A DNA stretch of 64,000 nucleotides from Chloroflexota bacterium (GTDB lineage: Bacteria; Chloroflexota; Anaerolineae; Aggregatilineales; J027), in assembly GCA_013112715.1 (NCBI GenBank), contig JABFGB010000001.1, positions 62,001 to 126,000 of the forward strand, read 5' to 3'. Each line of letters starts with the position of its first letter. Positions within the stretch are counted from its first letter, which is position 1. A program made the position numbers and the translations under genes. The notes under the pieces were generated by a model that saw nothing but the letters and a program-made list of their open reading frames with translations, did not search any database and was not told the origin of the DNA. Shown here in pieces: positions 51,520 to 59,816 of the stretch.

Positions 51520-53622
51520 ATGCAAGACACGATCTATGACCACCTGATTTTTGATAACAGCCGCACCCCCAACCATTATTTTTTTAGCCATGTCACGTTT
51601 TCGGGGGATAGTACAATACACCATATCAACCATCACCTGCCCGTGAGCCATGCCCATTTTTTTACCCCACCCAACAGTCTCGAATTGACATGGTGTTCAA
51701 AGGCAGGGGGTCACTGGCAGGCTGAAATTTTGGTCGAGTATTGGCGGGGACGAACCACTGCACTCAAAGGCGACACTTTATCGTTTTGGTGTTACCCCCC
51801 TACTCCCATTCCGCCAGAATCACTGCCGCTGGTGTGGTTGGAAGTGCGCGGCGAGATTCGGCCCTTTTTCCATTTGAGACTGGCAGTTAAAGATTTGCCT
51901 GTCCAACAGTGGACGTATATTCGAATTCCACTCAGCGCCCATTTTGACCTGACCTTTAGGCAGAAGGATGGGGCAGAAATCACCAAAGTTATTTTTTCGC
52001 AGGGCAGCCTAAGCGACGAAACCTATACCCTCTACCTTGATGACATCAAAGTTACCAACGTCCCTCAAAATCAACCCATCACACCGCCTACGGGATTTTC
52101 AGTCGTCGGCCATGATCGCCACGTAGAACTTACGTGGGACAAAATTGCCGACTCCTCCGTGCAATATGTTCAAATTGAGCGGGCTGAAGTGGGGCGGGAT
52201 TTCCAGCCCATCGGGATTCAATATCCACACTATTCGCGCTTTGTAGATTACATCGGCCTCCCACATCGCACTGTCCAGTATCGCCTCACCGCCGTCAATC
52301 ATGCGTATCAAGCCTCGACACCGACCCAGACTAGCGAAGCCACTACGCACCCTGTCACAGATGATGAACTGCTGACGATGGTGCAAGAAGCCCATTTTCG
52401 CTACTACTGGGATCATGCCCATCCCGATGCAGGCTTGGCACTGGAATGTATCCCCGGCGACACCGATATGATTGCATTGGGGGCATCCGGTTTTGGCCTC
52501 ATGGCGTTAATCGTGGGGGCAGAGCGCGGATTCATCAGCCGGGCTGAATTGACAGAGCATATCCAAAAAGTGCTGCGCTTTTTGAGCACAGCGGATCGGT
52601 TTCATGGGGTCTGGCCGCATTTTTTGGATGGGCGCACGGGCAAAACCGTCCCCTTTTTTGGCGATCACGATGATGGTGGAGATTTGGTCGAGACGGCGTT
52701 TATGATGCAGGCCCTGTTGACTCTGCGCCAATATTTTGACCGCCCCACACCGGAGGAACAAGAAATCCGGGCCACCATCACCCGCCTTTGGGAAACCACC
52801 GAATGGGATTGGTATCGCTTTCCCGATGATCCCAATTTTTTAATCTGGCACTGGTCGCCCAAACATGGCTGGTTGATTAATCATCCCCTCATCGGCTGGA
52901 ACGAGGTCATGATTGTCTACCTGCTGGCGATTGCCTCTCCAACTCACCCCGTCCCCGCCGAGATGTTTCACATGGGATGGGCCTCCCAAAACGAACGCGC
53001 CCAACAATACCGCAGCGGGTGGGGACAGACGACGGAAGGCAGCCTCTATACCAATGGCACGGAATATTACGGTATCGAGCTTCCGATAGGCGTTGGGTCA
53101 GGCGGGCCGCTATTTTTTACCCACTACTCGTTTTTGGGTTTCGACCCACGCCATAAACGTGATCGCTATAGCAATTACTTTGACAACAACCGCCGCATCA
53201 GCCTGATTAACTATCGCCACTGTGTTGCCAATCCGGGGGGCTTTGTCGGTTATGGCGAAACCTTTTGGGGATTGACCGCCAGCGACGACCACACGGGTTA
53301 TGTGCCACACGACCCCCAGAATGACAATGGAACCATTACACCCACCGGAGCACTGGCGGCTTTTCCGTATACCCCCACTGAATCCATGCAGGCCCTCAAG
53401 CATTTTTATTTTGATCGTGGGGCGGAGCTTTGGGATATTTACGGTTTCCGTGATGCCTGTAACCCCACTGTCGGCTACGTCTCCAACATTTTTATGGGCC
53501 TAAACCAAGCGCCGATTGTGGGCATGATTGAAAATCACCGCACGGGCTTATTGTGGCGGCTGTTTATGTCCAATCCTGAAATTCAGGCGATGTTGGATAA
53601 AATCGGTTTTGTACCCGATTAA
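51520..53622 (+). CDS. GH144-like (glycoamylase family) enzyme without signal peptide
   Basis: The 700-residue protein has an N-terminal beta-rich domain (about 15-175, carbohydrate-binding-type, with LYLDDIKV), an FN3-like domain (about 185-270, [15 protein letters not shown] and [11 protein letters not shown]), and a C-terminal glycoamylase/GH144-like alpha-barrel (about 280-700) with [15 protein letters not shown] and [20 protein letters not shown]. The catalytic domain clearly resembles that of the secreted enzyme at 46607. No signal peptide or anchor is seen, so it is probably cytoplasmic unless exported by another route. It follows GH1 by three bases. It may cut longer beta-glucan fragments after import, or act on a related substrate. 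Confidence 0.82.
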   Translation: MQDTIYDHLIFDNSRTPNHYFFSHVTFSGDSTIHHINHHLPVSHAHFFTPPNSLELTWCSKAGGHWQAEILVEYWRGRTTALKGDTLSFWCYPPTPIPPESLPLVWLEVRGEIRPFFHLRLAVKDLPVQQWTYIRIPLSAHFDLTFRQKDGAEITKVIFSQGSLSDETYTLYLDDIKVTNVPQNQPITPPTGFSVVGHDRHVELTWDKIADSSVQYVQIERAEVGRDFQPIGIQYPHYSRFVDYIGLPHRTVQYRLTAVNHAYQASTPTQTSEATTHPVTDDELLTMVQEAHFRYYWDHAHPDAGLALECIPGDTDMIALGASGFGLMALIVGAERGFISRAELTEHIQKVLRFLSTADRFHGVWPHFLDGRTGKTVPFFGDHDDGGDLVETAFMMQALLTLRQYFDRPTPEEQEIRATITRLWETTEWDWYRFPDDPNFLIWHWSPKHGWLINHPLIGWNEVMIVYLLAIASPTHPVPAEMFHMGWASQNERAQQYRSGWGQTTEGSLYTNGTEYYGIELPIGVGSGGPLFFTHYSFLGFDPRHKRDRYSNYFDNNRRISLINYRHCVANPGGFVGYGETFWGLTASDDHTGYVPHDPQNDNGTITPTGALAAFPYTPTESMQALKHFYFDRGAELWDIYGFRDACNPTVGYVSNIFMGLNQAPIVGMIENHRTGLLWRLFMSNPEIQAMLDKIGFVPD

Positions 53623-53636
53623 GATGTTGATTATTT

Positions 53637-53662
53637 TTGACTATCTATCCTGCTGCTACAAT
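53637..53662 (+). promoter_or_regulatory. Possible promoter of the second LacI gene
   Basis: A good -10 box TACAAT (53657-53662) has TTGACT at 53637-53642, but the spacing is only 14 bases; TTTTTG at 17 bases is the alternative. The LacI start lies 64 bases downstream, with GGTAGAGAGCAGC before the ATG. Confidence 0.35.
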
Positions 53663-53726
53663 GGAGAGAGGTTATTATTAGCGGTAGACCTTGCCCAATG
53701 GGCGGTAGTTTTGGTAGAGAGCAGCT

Positions 53727-54764
53727 ATGGCAGACAATCGAAATGAGCGGGCAATTACCCAAGATGATGTGGCGCAGCACGCAGGTGTCTCACGCTCCAT
53801 TGTATCTTATGTCATCAATAACGGGCCACGCAAGGTCTCGGAGGAAACCCGCAACCGTGTCCTCGCCGCCATCAAAGAACTCGGCTACCGTCCCAACAAA
53901 CACGCCCGAATGCTTTCCAGTGTAGACAACACCATTGCCGAGAAATATCTTGGCATCATTTTGGCAGGCAATTACATGTTCAAGCGGCCCTATTACGGCG
54001 CGATTCTTGCTAGTATTCACGAACATGCCCATGAACACGACTGCCATATCCGCTTTATCCGCGTATTTGACGATTTTAGTAACCCGGCCTTGTTTAATGA
54101 ACTGATTCACCCCAATGAAATTAGTGGCCTGATTTTATTGGGCCTCGATCAAGTGCTAGACACGATTGAGGATGAAACCTTAATTGACGAAATTGTCCAT
54201 CGGGTAGATCGGGCCGTGTGCGTGGAGTGGGAATGGCCGGGTGTGCCTTCTATCCAATTTGATCGCCAATTCGCCTCGTTTCAGTCCGCCCAACATCTGG
54301 TTACGTTGGGTCGCAAACGCATCGCCTATATTGGCCCGGAAGATAAGCGTGTACAGGGCTATCGCCAAGCCCTTTGGGAAAACAATCTGCCGATTGATGA
54401 AAACCTTGTACGCCCTGCTGTCAATGCCAGTTCTGGCTTTGAATCGTGTGACCAGTTATTGGAGTCGGGGGTTTCGGTAGATGCCATCTGCTCCGGCACA
54501 GATGAGGTCGCCATCGGCATCCTCAATTGTCTACATCGGCGCGGTTTTACAGTGCCAAAAGATATTGCCCTTGCCAGTATTGACAACCTCGATATCGCGG
54601 CCTATACCGTACCTCCCTTGACAACCGTCGAAGTACCCAAACGCGAAATCGGCTACCATGCGGTGGATATTTTGACCTCCGACAAGCCCCATTATGAGGA
54701 TGCCAGTTTTGCTATTACCGTCCCCACCCGTTTAATCATCCGCGAATCCAGCGTGACGACATAA
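53727..54764 (+). CDS. LacI-family transcription regulator (galactan operon)
   Basis: The 345-residue regulator has a helix-turn-helix near residues 10-30 (ITQDDVAQHAGVSRSIVSYV) and hinge region VSEETRNRVLAAIKELGYRPN. The effector domain is LacI/periplasmic-binding-like (KYLGIILAGNYMFKRPYYG, FDRQFASFQSAQHLVTLGRKRIAYIG, ASIDNLDIAAYTVPPLTTVEVP). It lies directly upstream of the galactan operon, and a perfect 14-base palindrome lies between its stop and the operon start. It is probably a repressor induced by galacto-oligosaccharide. It is not a close copy of the LacI at 45377; the DNA-binding helices differ, as do the operators. Confidence 0.92.
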   Translation: MADNRNERAITQDDVAQHAGVSRSIVSYVINNGPRKVSEETRNRVLAAIKELGYRPNKHARMLSSVDNTIAEKYLGIILAGNYMFKRPYYGAILASIHEHAHEHDCHIRFIRVFDDFSNPALFNELIHPNEISGLILLGLDQVLDTIEDETLIDEIVHRVDRAVCVEWEWPGVPSIQFDRQFASFQSAQHLVTLGRKRIAYIGPEDKRVQGYRQALWENNLPIDENLVRPAVNASSGFESCDQLLESGVSVDAICSGTDEVAIGILNCLHRRGFTVPKDIALASIDNLDIAAYTVPPLTTVEVPKREIGYHAVDILTSDKPHYEDASFAITVPTRLIIRESSVTT

Positions 54765-54827
54765 ACTCCCGCAATCCATATTTCTCTAACCAAAGCGAGT
54801 TCTAGGCTGCACTTTTTTTAAGTGCAG

Positions 54828-54883
54828 TTGACAATTTGCCGTTATCTATGTTACTCTCAACATGAGTTGTCAACGCGCGTTGA
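54828..54883 (+). promoter_or_regulatory. Promoter and LacI-type palindrome of the galactan operon
   Basis: TTGACA (54828-54833) is a consensus -35 box; the -10 is unclear (GTTACT or TTACTC at 16-17 bases). The perfect 14-base palindrome TCAACGCGCGTTGA lies at 54870-54883, after the likely transcription start and about 44 bases before the first gene, a usual place for a repressor operator with a central CG. Confidence 0.7.
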
Positions 54884-54926
54884 TTGATGAGTATTTATTA
54901 GACCATTATTGAAAGAACACATTCTG

Positions 54927-55940
54927 ATGTACCTCGGGGCTGATCTTTCTTTCGTCAATGAACTAGATGATTTAGGTGGTGTTTTCTATCATCAACAGCA
55001 ACCCCGCGATGTCTTTGAATTATTTCATGAGTTCGGGGCCAATCTCGTGCGGGTTCGACTCTGGCACACGCCGACTGTGACAACCTATAGCACATTGGCC
55101 GATGTCAAACGCACCATATCCCGCGCCAAAGCACTTGGCATGGCCGTCATGCTAGATTTCCATTATTCCGATCACTGGGCCGACCCTGCCAAACAAATCA
55201 TTCCAGCAGCATGGGCACATCTCACCGATCTATCCACCCTTGAAAACACACTTTATGATTACACCCACCATGTATTGGTAGAATTAAATACCGAAGGCCT
55301 ATCACCCGAATTTGTGCAGGTCGGCAACGAAATCAACACGGAGATATTGCTAGATGCTCCGCCTACTGATGCACCCATCTGCTGGCCCAGAAACGCAAGG
55401 CTCTTAAACGCAGGTATCGAAGCGGTACGCGATGCTGCCCCCCAAGCGCGGGTCATCCTCCATATCGCCCAGCCGGAAAACATCTTTTGGTGGTTTGATG
55501 ACGCGACAGCAGCAGGTGTCGTGGATTTCGACGTTATTGGTTTGTCCTATTATCCCAAATGGAGCAAATGCGGGATTGTAGAGGCCACCCAAGCCATCCG
55601 TCAGGCACGCGAACGGTATCAAAAAGAGGTCATGCTGGTTGAGACCGCCTATCCGTGGACATTAACCCCCGGTAGTGAAAACGACCACCTCTTGGGAGCA
55701 GACGCGCTCCTGCCCGAATATCCCGCGACCCCGCAGGGCCAGCGCCAATTTTTGACCGATCTAACACAAGCCACCCTGAATCATGGCGGCATTGGGGTTG
55801 TCTATTGGGAACCCGCGTGGATTTCCGTCCCCGCCAAGCCATCACATTGGGAAAACGCCACCTTTTTTGATTATCAGGGCAGAGTTCATGAGGGTATTCA
55901 ATTCCTAACACACCGCTATGAGCAGCGGACGTTGGAGTAA
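54927..55940 (+). CDS. GH53 endo-beta-1,4-galactanase without signal peptide
   Basis: This 337-residue GH53 enzyme begins straight with the catalytic TIM barrel: MYLGADLSFVNELDDLGGVF, then ANLVRVRLWHTP. The catalytic acid/base Glu135 is in VGNEINTE and the nucleophile Glu239 in LVETAYPW. It has no signal peptide, so it should stay in the cytoplasm and cut imported galacto-oligosaccharides. The ATG at 54927 is chosen over a TTG at 54909. It is the first gene of the galactan operon, 44 bases after the palindromic operator. A secreted paralogue closes the same operon at 61838. Confidence 0.92.
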   Translation: MYLGADLSFVNELDDLGGVFYHQQQPRDVFELFHEFGANLVRVRLWHTPTVTTYSTLADVKRTISRAKALGMAVMLDFHYSDHWADPAKQIIPAAWAHLTDLSTLENTLYDYTHHVLVELNTEGLSPEFVQVGNEINTEILLDAPPTDAPICWPRNARLLNAGIEAVRDAAPQARVILHIAQPENIFWWFDDATAAGVVDFDVIGLSYYPKWSKCGIVEATQAIRQARERYQKEVMLVETAYPWTLTPGSENDHLLGADALLPEYPATPQGQRQFLTDLTQATLNHGGIGVVYWEPAWISVPAKPSHWENATFFDYQGRVHEGIQFLTHRYEQRTLE

Positions 55941-55973
55941 ACCGAAACTTTTTAATTTAGAAAGGACATTCGT

Positions 55974-57185
55974 ATGAAGCGTTTCGTTTTTTTAGTTGTA
56001 CTTGTTGTATTGGCAGTTAATCTGCCGCTGTCCGCATCCCCCAAAGCGGTAGCCCAAACCCCTACCTTAACCATTTGGACAGATGACCAGCGCCTGCCAG
56101 TCATTACCGAATTGTCAAAGAAATTCACCGAAGAATATGGGGTGGAAGTGGTTGTCGAGCCACAGGGCACCGAAAACACCATGAACACCATGACGCAGGG
56201 CGCTGCGACGGGCGAAGGCCCCGATGTTTTCATCATTCCGCATGACAATATGGGGCGGTTAGTAGAGACGGGTGTGGTCGCCCCACTTGATCTCGGTGAC
56301 AAAGCCGAATTGTTCTTGCCGAATGCACTGGAAGCCTTCACCTATAATGGTGAACTCTACGGCGTGCCGTTCGCAGTCGAGAATGATGCGCTGTTTCGCA
56401 ATGTTGACCTTGTACCAGAAGCTCCCAAGACATGGGCCGAAGCCGCTGATATTGGACGGCAGTTGGTGGATGAAGGTAAGGTTGAATATGCCTTTGCCTT
56501 CCCCGATCTCGGTTACAACTACTATCCGGTCTACACCGCGTTTGGTGGCTACGTTTTTGGCCGGGACGAAGAAGGCAACTACACCCCCGATGATGTGGGG
56601 ATGGACAGCGAAGGCATGGTTGCTGGCGCGGAATGGGCCAACTCCCTGATCCGTGATGGCTATGCCTCTGAAAATCTGGACTGGGAAGCTGCCCACGTTC
56701 TGTTTGAAAGCGGACAGGCTCCCTTCATCATCACTGGCCCTTGGGCGGTGGATCGTTTCAAGACCAATGAAGTCCCGTATGCCATTAGTGCCTTCCCCGC
56801 CGCCACCGAAGATGGTGAACCCGGTGGGCCTTTCATCGGCGTGCAGGGCTTTATGGTCAACGCAGGCAGCGAAAATCTGCTGTTGGCCCAGACCTATCTG
56901 ACCGAATTCATCGCCACCGATGAATCCATGCAATACATCTTCGATAGTGACCCCCGTCCTTCCGCGTGGGTAGCGGTGTTTGAAGCAACCGAAGACCCCG
57001 ATATGCGTGGTTTTTCCGAGGCAGGGGTAACGGGTCAGGCCATGCCCGCTATTCCTGCGATGGGTTTTGTGTGGGATGCGTGGGAAAGCGCTGGCTTGCT
57101 GATTACGCAGGGCGAATTGACCCCCAGCGAGGCCCTTACCCAAGCGGCTGAACAAATTCGCACCCAGATCGCCGAATCTGAATAA
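55974..57185 (+). CDS. MalE-type sugar-binding protein (galactan system)
   Basis: The 403-residue exported binding protein has a signal peptide (KRFVFLVVLVVLAVNLPLSASPKAVA, cleavage near residue 28). It belongs to the maltose-binding branch: LTIWTDDQRLPVITELSKKF, GPDVFIIPHDNMGRLVE, YGVPFAVENDALFRNVDL and LFESGQAPFIITGPWAVDRFK are signatures of MalE/CycB-type proteins. It follows GH53 by 33 bases and has an AAAGGA site. A stem-loop separates it from malF. From the operon it is expected to bind beta-1,4-galacto-oligosaccharides; this resembles the GanS protein of other galactan systems. Confidence 0.92.
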   Translation: MKRFVFLVVLVVLAVNLPLSASPKAVAQTPTLTIWTDDQRLPVITELSKKFTEEYGVEVVVEPQGTENTMNTMTQGAATGEGPDVFIIPHDNMGRLVETGVVAPLDLGDKAELFLPNALEAFTYNGELYGVPFAVENDALFRNVDLVPEAPKTWAEAADIGRQLVDEGKVEYAFAFPDLGYNYYPVYTAFGGYVFGRDEEGNYTPDDVGMDSEGMVAGAEWANSLIRDGYASENLDWEAAHVLFESGQAPFIITGPWAVDRFKTNEVPYAISAFPAATEDGEPGGPFIGVQGFMVNAGSENLLLAQTYLTEFIATDESMQYIFDSDPRPSAWVAVFEATEDPDMRGFSEAGVTGQAMPAIPAMGFVWDAWESAGLLITQGELTPSEALTQAAEQIRTQIAESE

Positions 57186-57196
57186 TTAGATATACC

Positions 57197-57232
57197 GCAG
57201 GCATTCCTTTCTATACTTTTGGGAGTGCCTGC
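57197..57232 (+). other. Stem-loop between malE and malF of the galactan operon
   Basis: GCAGGCATTCC (57197-57207) pairs with GGAGTGCCTGC (57222-57232) over 11 positions with one wobble and a 14-base loop. No T run follows, so it is more likely an mRNA-stabilising or processing element than a terminator. Confidence 0.65.
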
Positions 57233-57267
57233 CCTCCTTCCATTTATTGGTTTCAACGGTTTTTTCT

Positions 57268-58827
57268 ATGAACAAAAAAAACGCTTTTCCTGTGACCCCT
57301 TCGACCATCATCCGCCTAGCATTGGTGGGTGTGTTTGATGTGGCAGTGCTGTCGCTCATCCGCCAATTATTGGATGACGGCAACTATCCACTTTCCGGCA
57401 TTCTCGGTGTGGTGATCGTCATTATTACCCTCTGTTTTTCACTGGAAAACTTGCGGTACTACCGCTGGTTGGGGGTTAGCCTCGCCGCGACTACCCTTTT
57501 TGTCCTATACCCGATTCTATACACCATCTACCTCTCCACCACCAACGCAGGTTATGGGCATATCCTCACCAAGCAGGAGGCGGTAGAGTTCTTGGAGAGT
57601 CAGCAGTACGTTCCCGAATCGGGTCAGCAGTATAAATGGACGGCCTATCGCTCCCTTGAATCCACCAATGATTACGTGTTGTGGTTGCAGGCCGAGGATG
57701 ATACTACGTTTCTCACTGGCATAGGCACTGCGACCAAACCCGCCAGCATCGGGGAGGATGGTATAGGGTCTGCCGATGACAAAGGCATTCCAACCAGCAT
57801 TCAAGGCTATCAGCGTCTCGAAAAGCGCGATACGGTTGCCATGATTGACCAATTGGGGGAACTTGAATTTGGCGTCGCCCCCGATATTATCCGCATTACC
57901 AGCCTGACGGTTGCGGCTACTACTCAACAGCGGTATCAATACGATTCCGACAGTGATACCCTCACCGATGCCGAAACAGGTCTTGCCTATCACCCTGAAG
58001 AAGGCGTTTTTACCACCGATGACGGTCAAGAACTGCCCCCCGGTTTTAGGGTTGGGGTGGGGCTGGATAATTTCGAGCGTTTTTTCTCAAGTTCGGCGCT
58101 GCGCGGGCCATTGGTGCGTATTATCTCCTGGAACTTTGCCTATGCCATTTTGAGTGTATTATGCAGTTTTGCGCTCGGCCTGTTTATCGCAGTTTTGTTC
58201 GAAACCCTCCCCGGCAGACAAATCATCCGCGCTCTGCTGATTATCCCCTACCCCATTCCAGCGCTGGTTTCAATTCTCATCTGGCGCAATCTACTCAACC
58301 CGGATTTTGGCGCACTCGTCAGTTTGCAAAACTCCGTTTTCGGCACAGCCCCTAACTGGCTCACCGACCCGAAATGGACACGTATCGCCATTATCATTAT
58401 CAATATGTGGCTCTCCTATCCCTATTTTTATATTGTCTCCAGTGGCGCATTACAAGCCATTCCCACCGATATGATGGACGCAGCGGCGGTGGATGGGGCG
58501 AACGCATGGCAGCGCTTTTCTAGGATTACATTGCCTCTGCTGCTGAAGATTGTCAGTCCGTTGTTGGTGGCGTCCTTTGCCTTTAACTTTAACAACTTCA
58601 ATTTGATATACATCTTCAATCAAGGCAATCCACCCATCGCTGGGTCGCCAATTCCAGCCGGACACACCGATATTTTGATCTCATTTGTCTATCGCCTTGC
58701 TTTCAATTCGGCCATAAGCGATTACGGCTTAGGTGCCAGCATCTCGATTGTATTGTTCCTCTTTATCGCGGCGATCACATGGGGTCAATTCCGTTACACG
58801 CGCGTTTTGGAGGATCAAACCGTATGA
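57268..58827 (+). CDS. MalF-type sugar ABC permease (galactan system)
   Basis: The 519-residue permease has MalF architecture: three N-terminal TMs (about 13-90), a periplasmic-type P2 domain of about 180 residues (about 92-275, ending GFRVGVGLDNFERFF) and five C-terminal TMs with the EAA loop DMMDAAAVDGANAWQRFSRITLP near residue 410. This is the ordinary MalF P2 size, in contrast to the SH3b-loaded MalF at 31883. The ATG at 57268 is preferred over a TTG at 57247. It pairs with the MalG at 58824, whose start overlaps the stop by four bases. It probably imports galacto-oligosaccharides (GanP-like). Confidence 0.92.
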   Translation: MNKKNAFPVTPSTIIRLALVGVFDVAVLSLIRQLLDDGNYPLSGILGVVIVIITLCFSLENLRYYRWLGVSLAATTLFVLYPILYTIYLSTTNAGYGHILTKQEAVEFLESQQYVPESGQQYKWTAYRSLESTNDYVLWLQAEDDTTFLTGIGTATKPASIGEDGIGSADDKGIPTSIQGYQRLEKRDTVAMIDQLGELEFGVAPDIIRITSLTVAATTQQRYQYDSDSDTLTDAETGLAYHPEEGVFTTDDGQELPPGFRVGVGLDNFERFFSSSALRGPLVRIISWNFAYAILSVLCSFALGLFIAVLFETLPGRQIIRALLIIPYPIPALVSILIWRNLLNPDFGALVSLQNSVFGTAPNWLTDPKWTRIAIIIINMWLSYPYFYIVSSGALQAIPTDMMDAAAVDGANAWQRFSRITLPLLLKIVSPLLVASFAFNFNNFNLIYIFNQGNPPIAGSPIPAGHTDILISFVYRLAFNSAISDYGLGASISIVLFLFIAAITWGQFRYTRVLEDQTV

Positions 58828-59750
58828 CCGACATCCAAACCCATTCCACGCCAATAGCCACGACCAGCTACAAAAAAACCAATTTCTCGCTGAATTACCA
58901 GCAGCGACGTTGGTTAGGGTATATCATCCGCTACATCATCGCGGCGATTTTGATTGTGTTCGCCTTTGTACCTGTTGTGTGGGTACTGTCAGCTTCGCTG
59001 AATCCATCGGGGTCGCTGGTCTCGATAGAAGTGATCCCCAAAAATCCCGGCCTCGGTAATTATCGCGGTCTGTTTGAGAACCAATATTATCCATACCTGA
59101 CATGGCTCAGGAATTCGTTTGTGGTAGCCTCCGTCTCAACATTATTGAGTGTCAGCAGCACCACCGTTTCCGCCTATGGCCTGTCGCGCTTTCGTTTTTA
59201 CGGGCGCAAAACCCTTATGCGAGCGATTTTGATTATCAGTATTTTCCCGGCAGCCCTTTCGATTATCGCGCTGTATACCACCTTTCAACAGGTCGGCAAT
59301 CATATCGGTATCTTGGGCCTCGATTCCCATGCCTCACTCATTTTGATTTATGCGTCCGGCGCACTCAGCATCAACGTGTTTTTGGTGAAGGGCTATATAG
59401 ATTCCATTCCGCTCGAAATTGAGGAATCAGCACTGGTGGATGGTGCGACTCATGCCCAGATTTTCCGCATGATTACCTTGCCGCTTGCCAAACCGATCCT
59501 GATTACCATCTCGGTGCTGACCTTTATGGCGATTTATGGCGATTTTGTGCTGCCACGCATCTTGATGCAAAGCTCCGACAAATATACGGTCATGGTCGGC
59601 CTCTATTTGTTCCAGTCAGCGGACTATGCCCAAAACTGGGGCGTTTTTACGGCGGGGGCGGTCATCGCGGCCTTGCCGATTCTTGGACTCTATATGCTGC
59701 TCCAACGCTACATAATTGGGGGCCTGACCGCAGGCGCAGTCAAACTTTAA
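58824..59750 (+). CDS. MalG-type sugar ABC permease (galactan system)
   Basis: The 308-residue permease has six TM helices (first: YIIRYIIAAILIVFAFVPVVWVLSA). The EAA loop is in EIEESALVDGATHAQIFRMITLPLAKP, and the protein ends IGGLTAGAVKL, the usual MalG tail. The ATG at 58824 overlaps the malF stop by four bases (ATGA), which gives translational coupling. An earlier start is rejected because the first TM fits here. It is GanQ-like by context. A short remnant resembling another MalG tail follows at 59765. Confidence 0.92.
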   Translation: MTDIQTHSTPIATTSYKKTNFSLNYQQRRWLGYIIRYIIAAILIVFAFVPVVWVLSASLNPSGSLVSIEVIPKNPGLGNYRGLFENQYYPYLTWLRNSFVVASVSTLLSVSSTTVSAYGLSRFRFYGRKTLMRAILIISIFPAALSIIALYTTFQQVGNHIGILGLDSHASLILIYASGALSINVFLVKGYIDSIPLEIEESALVDGATHAQIFRMITLPLAKPILITISVLTFMAIYGDFVLPRILMQSSDKYTVMVGLYLFQSADYAQNWGVFTAGAVIAALPILGLYMLLQRYIIGGLTAGAVKL

Positions 59751-59764
59751 GTCAAGACTTTTGG

Positions 59765-59806
59765 AGAATATTCGGCGGGCTAGCCGCTGGTACAGTCAAA
59801 CGCTAG
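59765..59806 (+). pseudogene. Remnant of a MalG C-terminus
   Basis: In the 66-base gap after malG, bases 59765-59806 read RIFGGLAAGTVKR followed by TAG. This matches the normal MalG tail (RYIIGGLTAGAVKL-stop) at most positions, though DNA identity to the intact tail is only moderate. It is most simply the last codons of a deleted or recombined second malG gene. It has no start and is not expected to be translated. Confidence 0.65.
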
Positions 59807-59816
59807 GTTAGGCATC

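Noticed and set aside
56259-57155. Long minus-strand open frame of 298 codons inside malE of the galactan system
   Set aside because: It is fully antisense to a well-supported sugar-binding protein, has no family motif and arises from the codon bias of the real gene.
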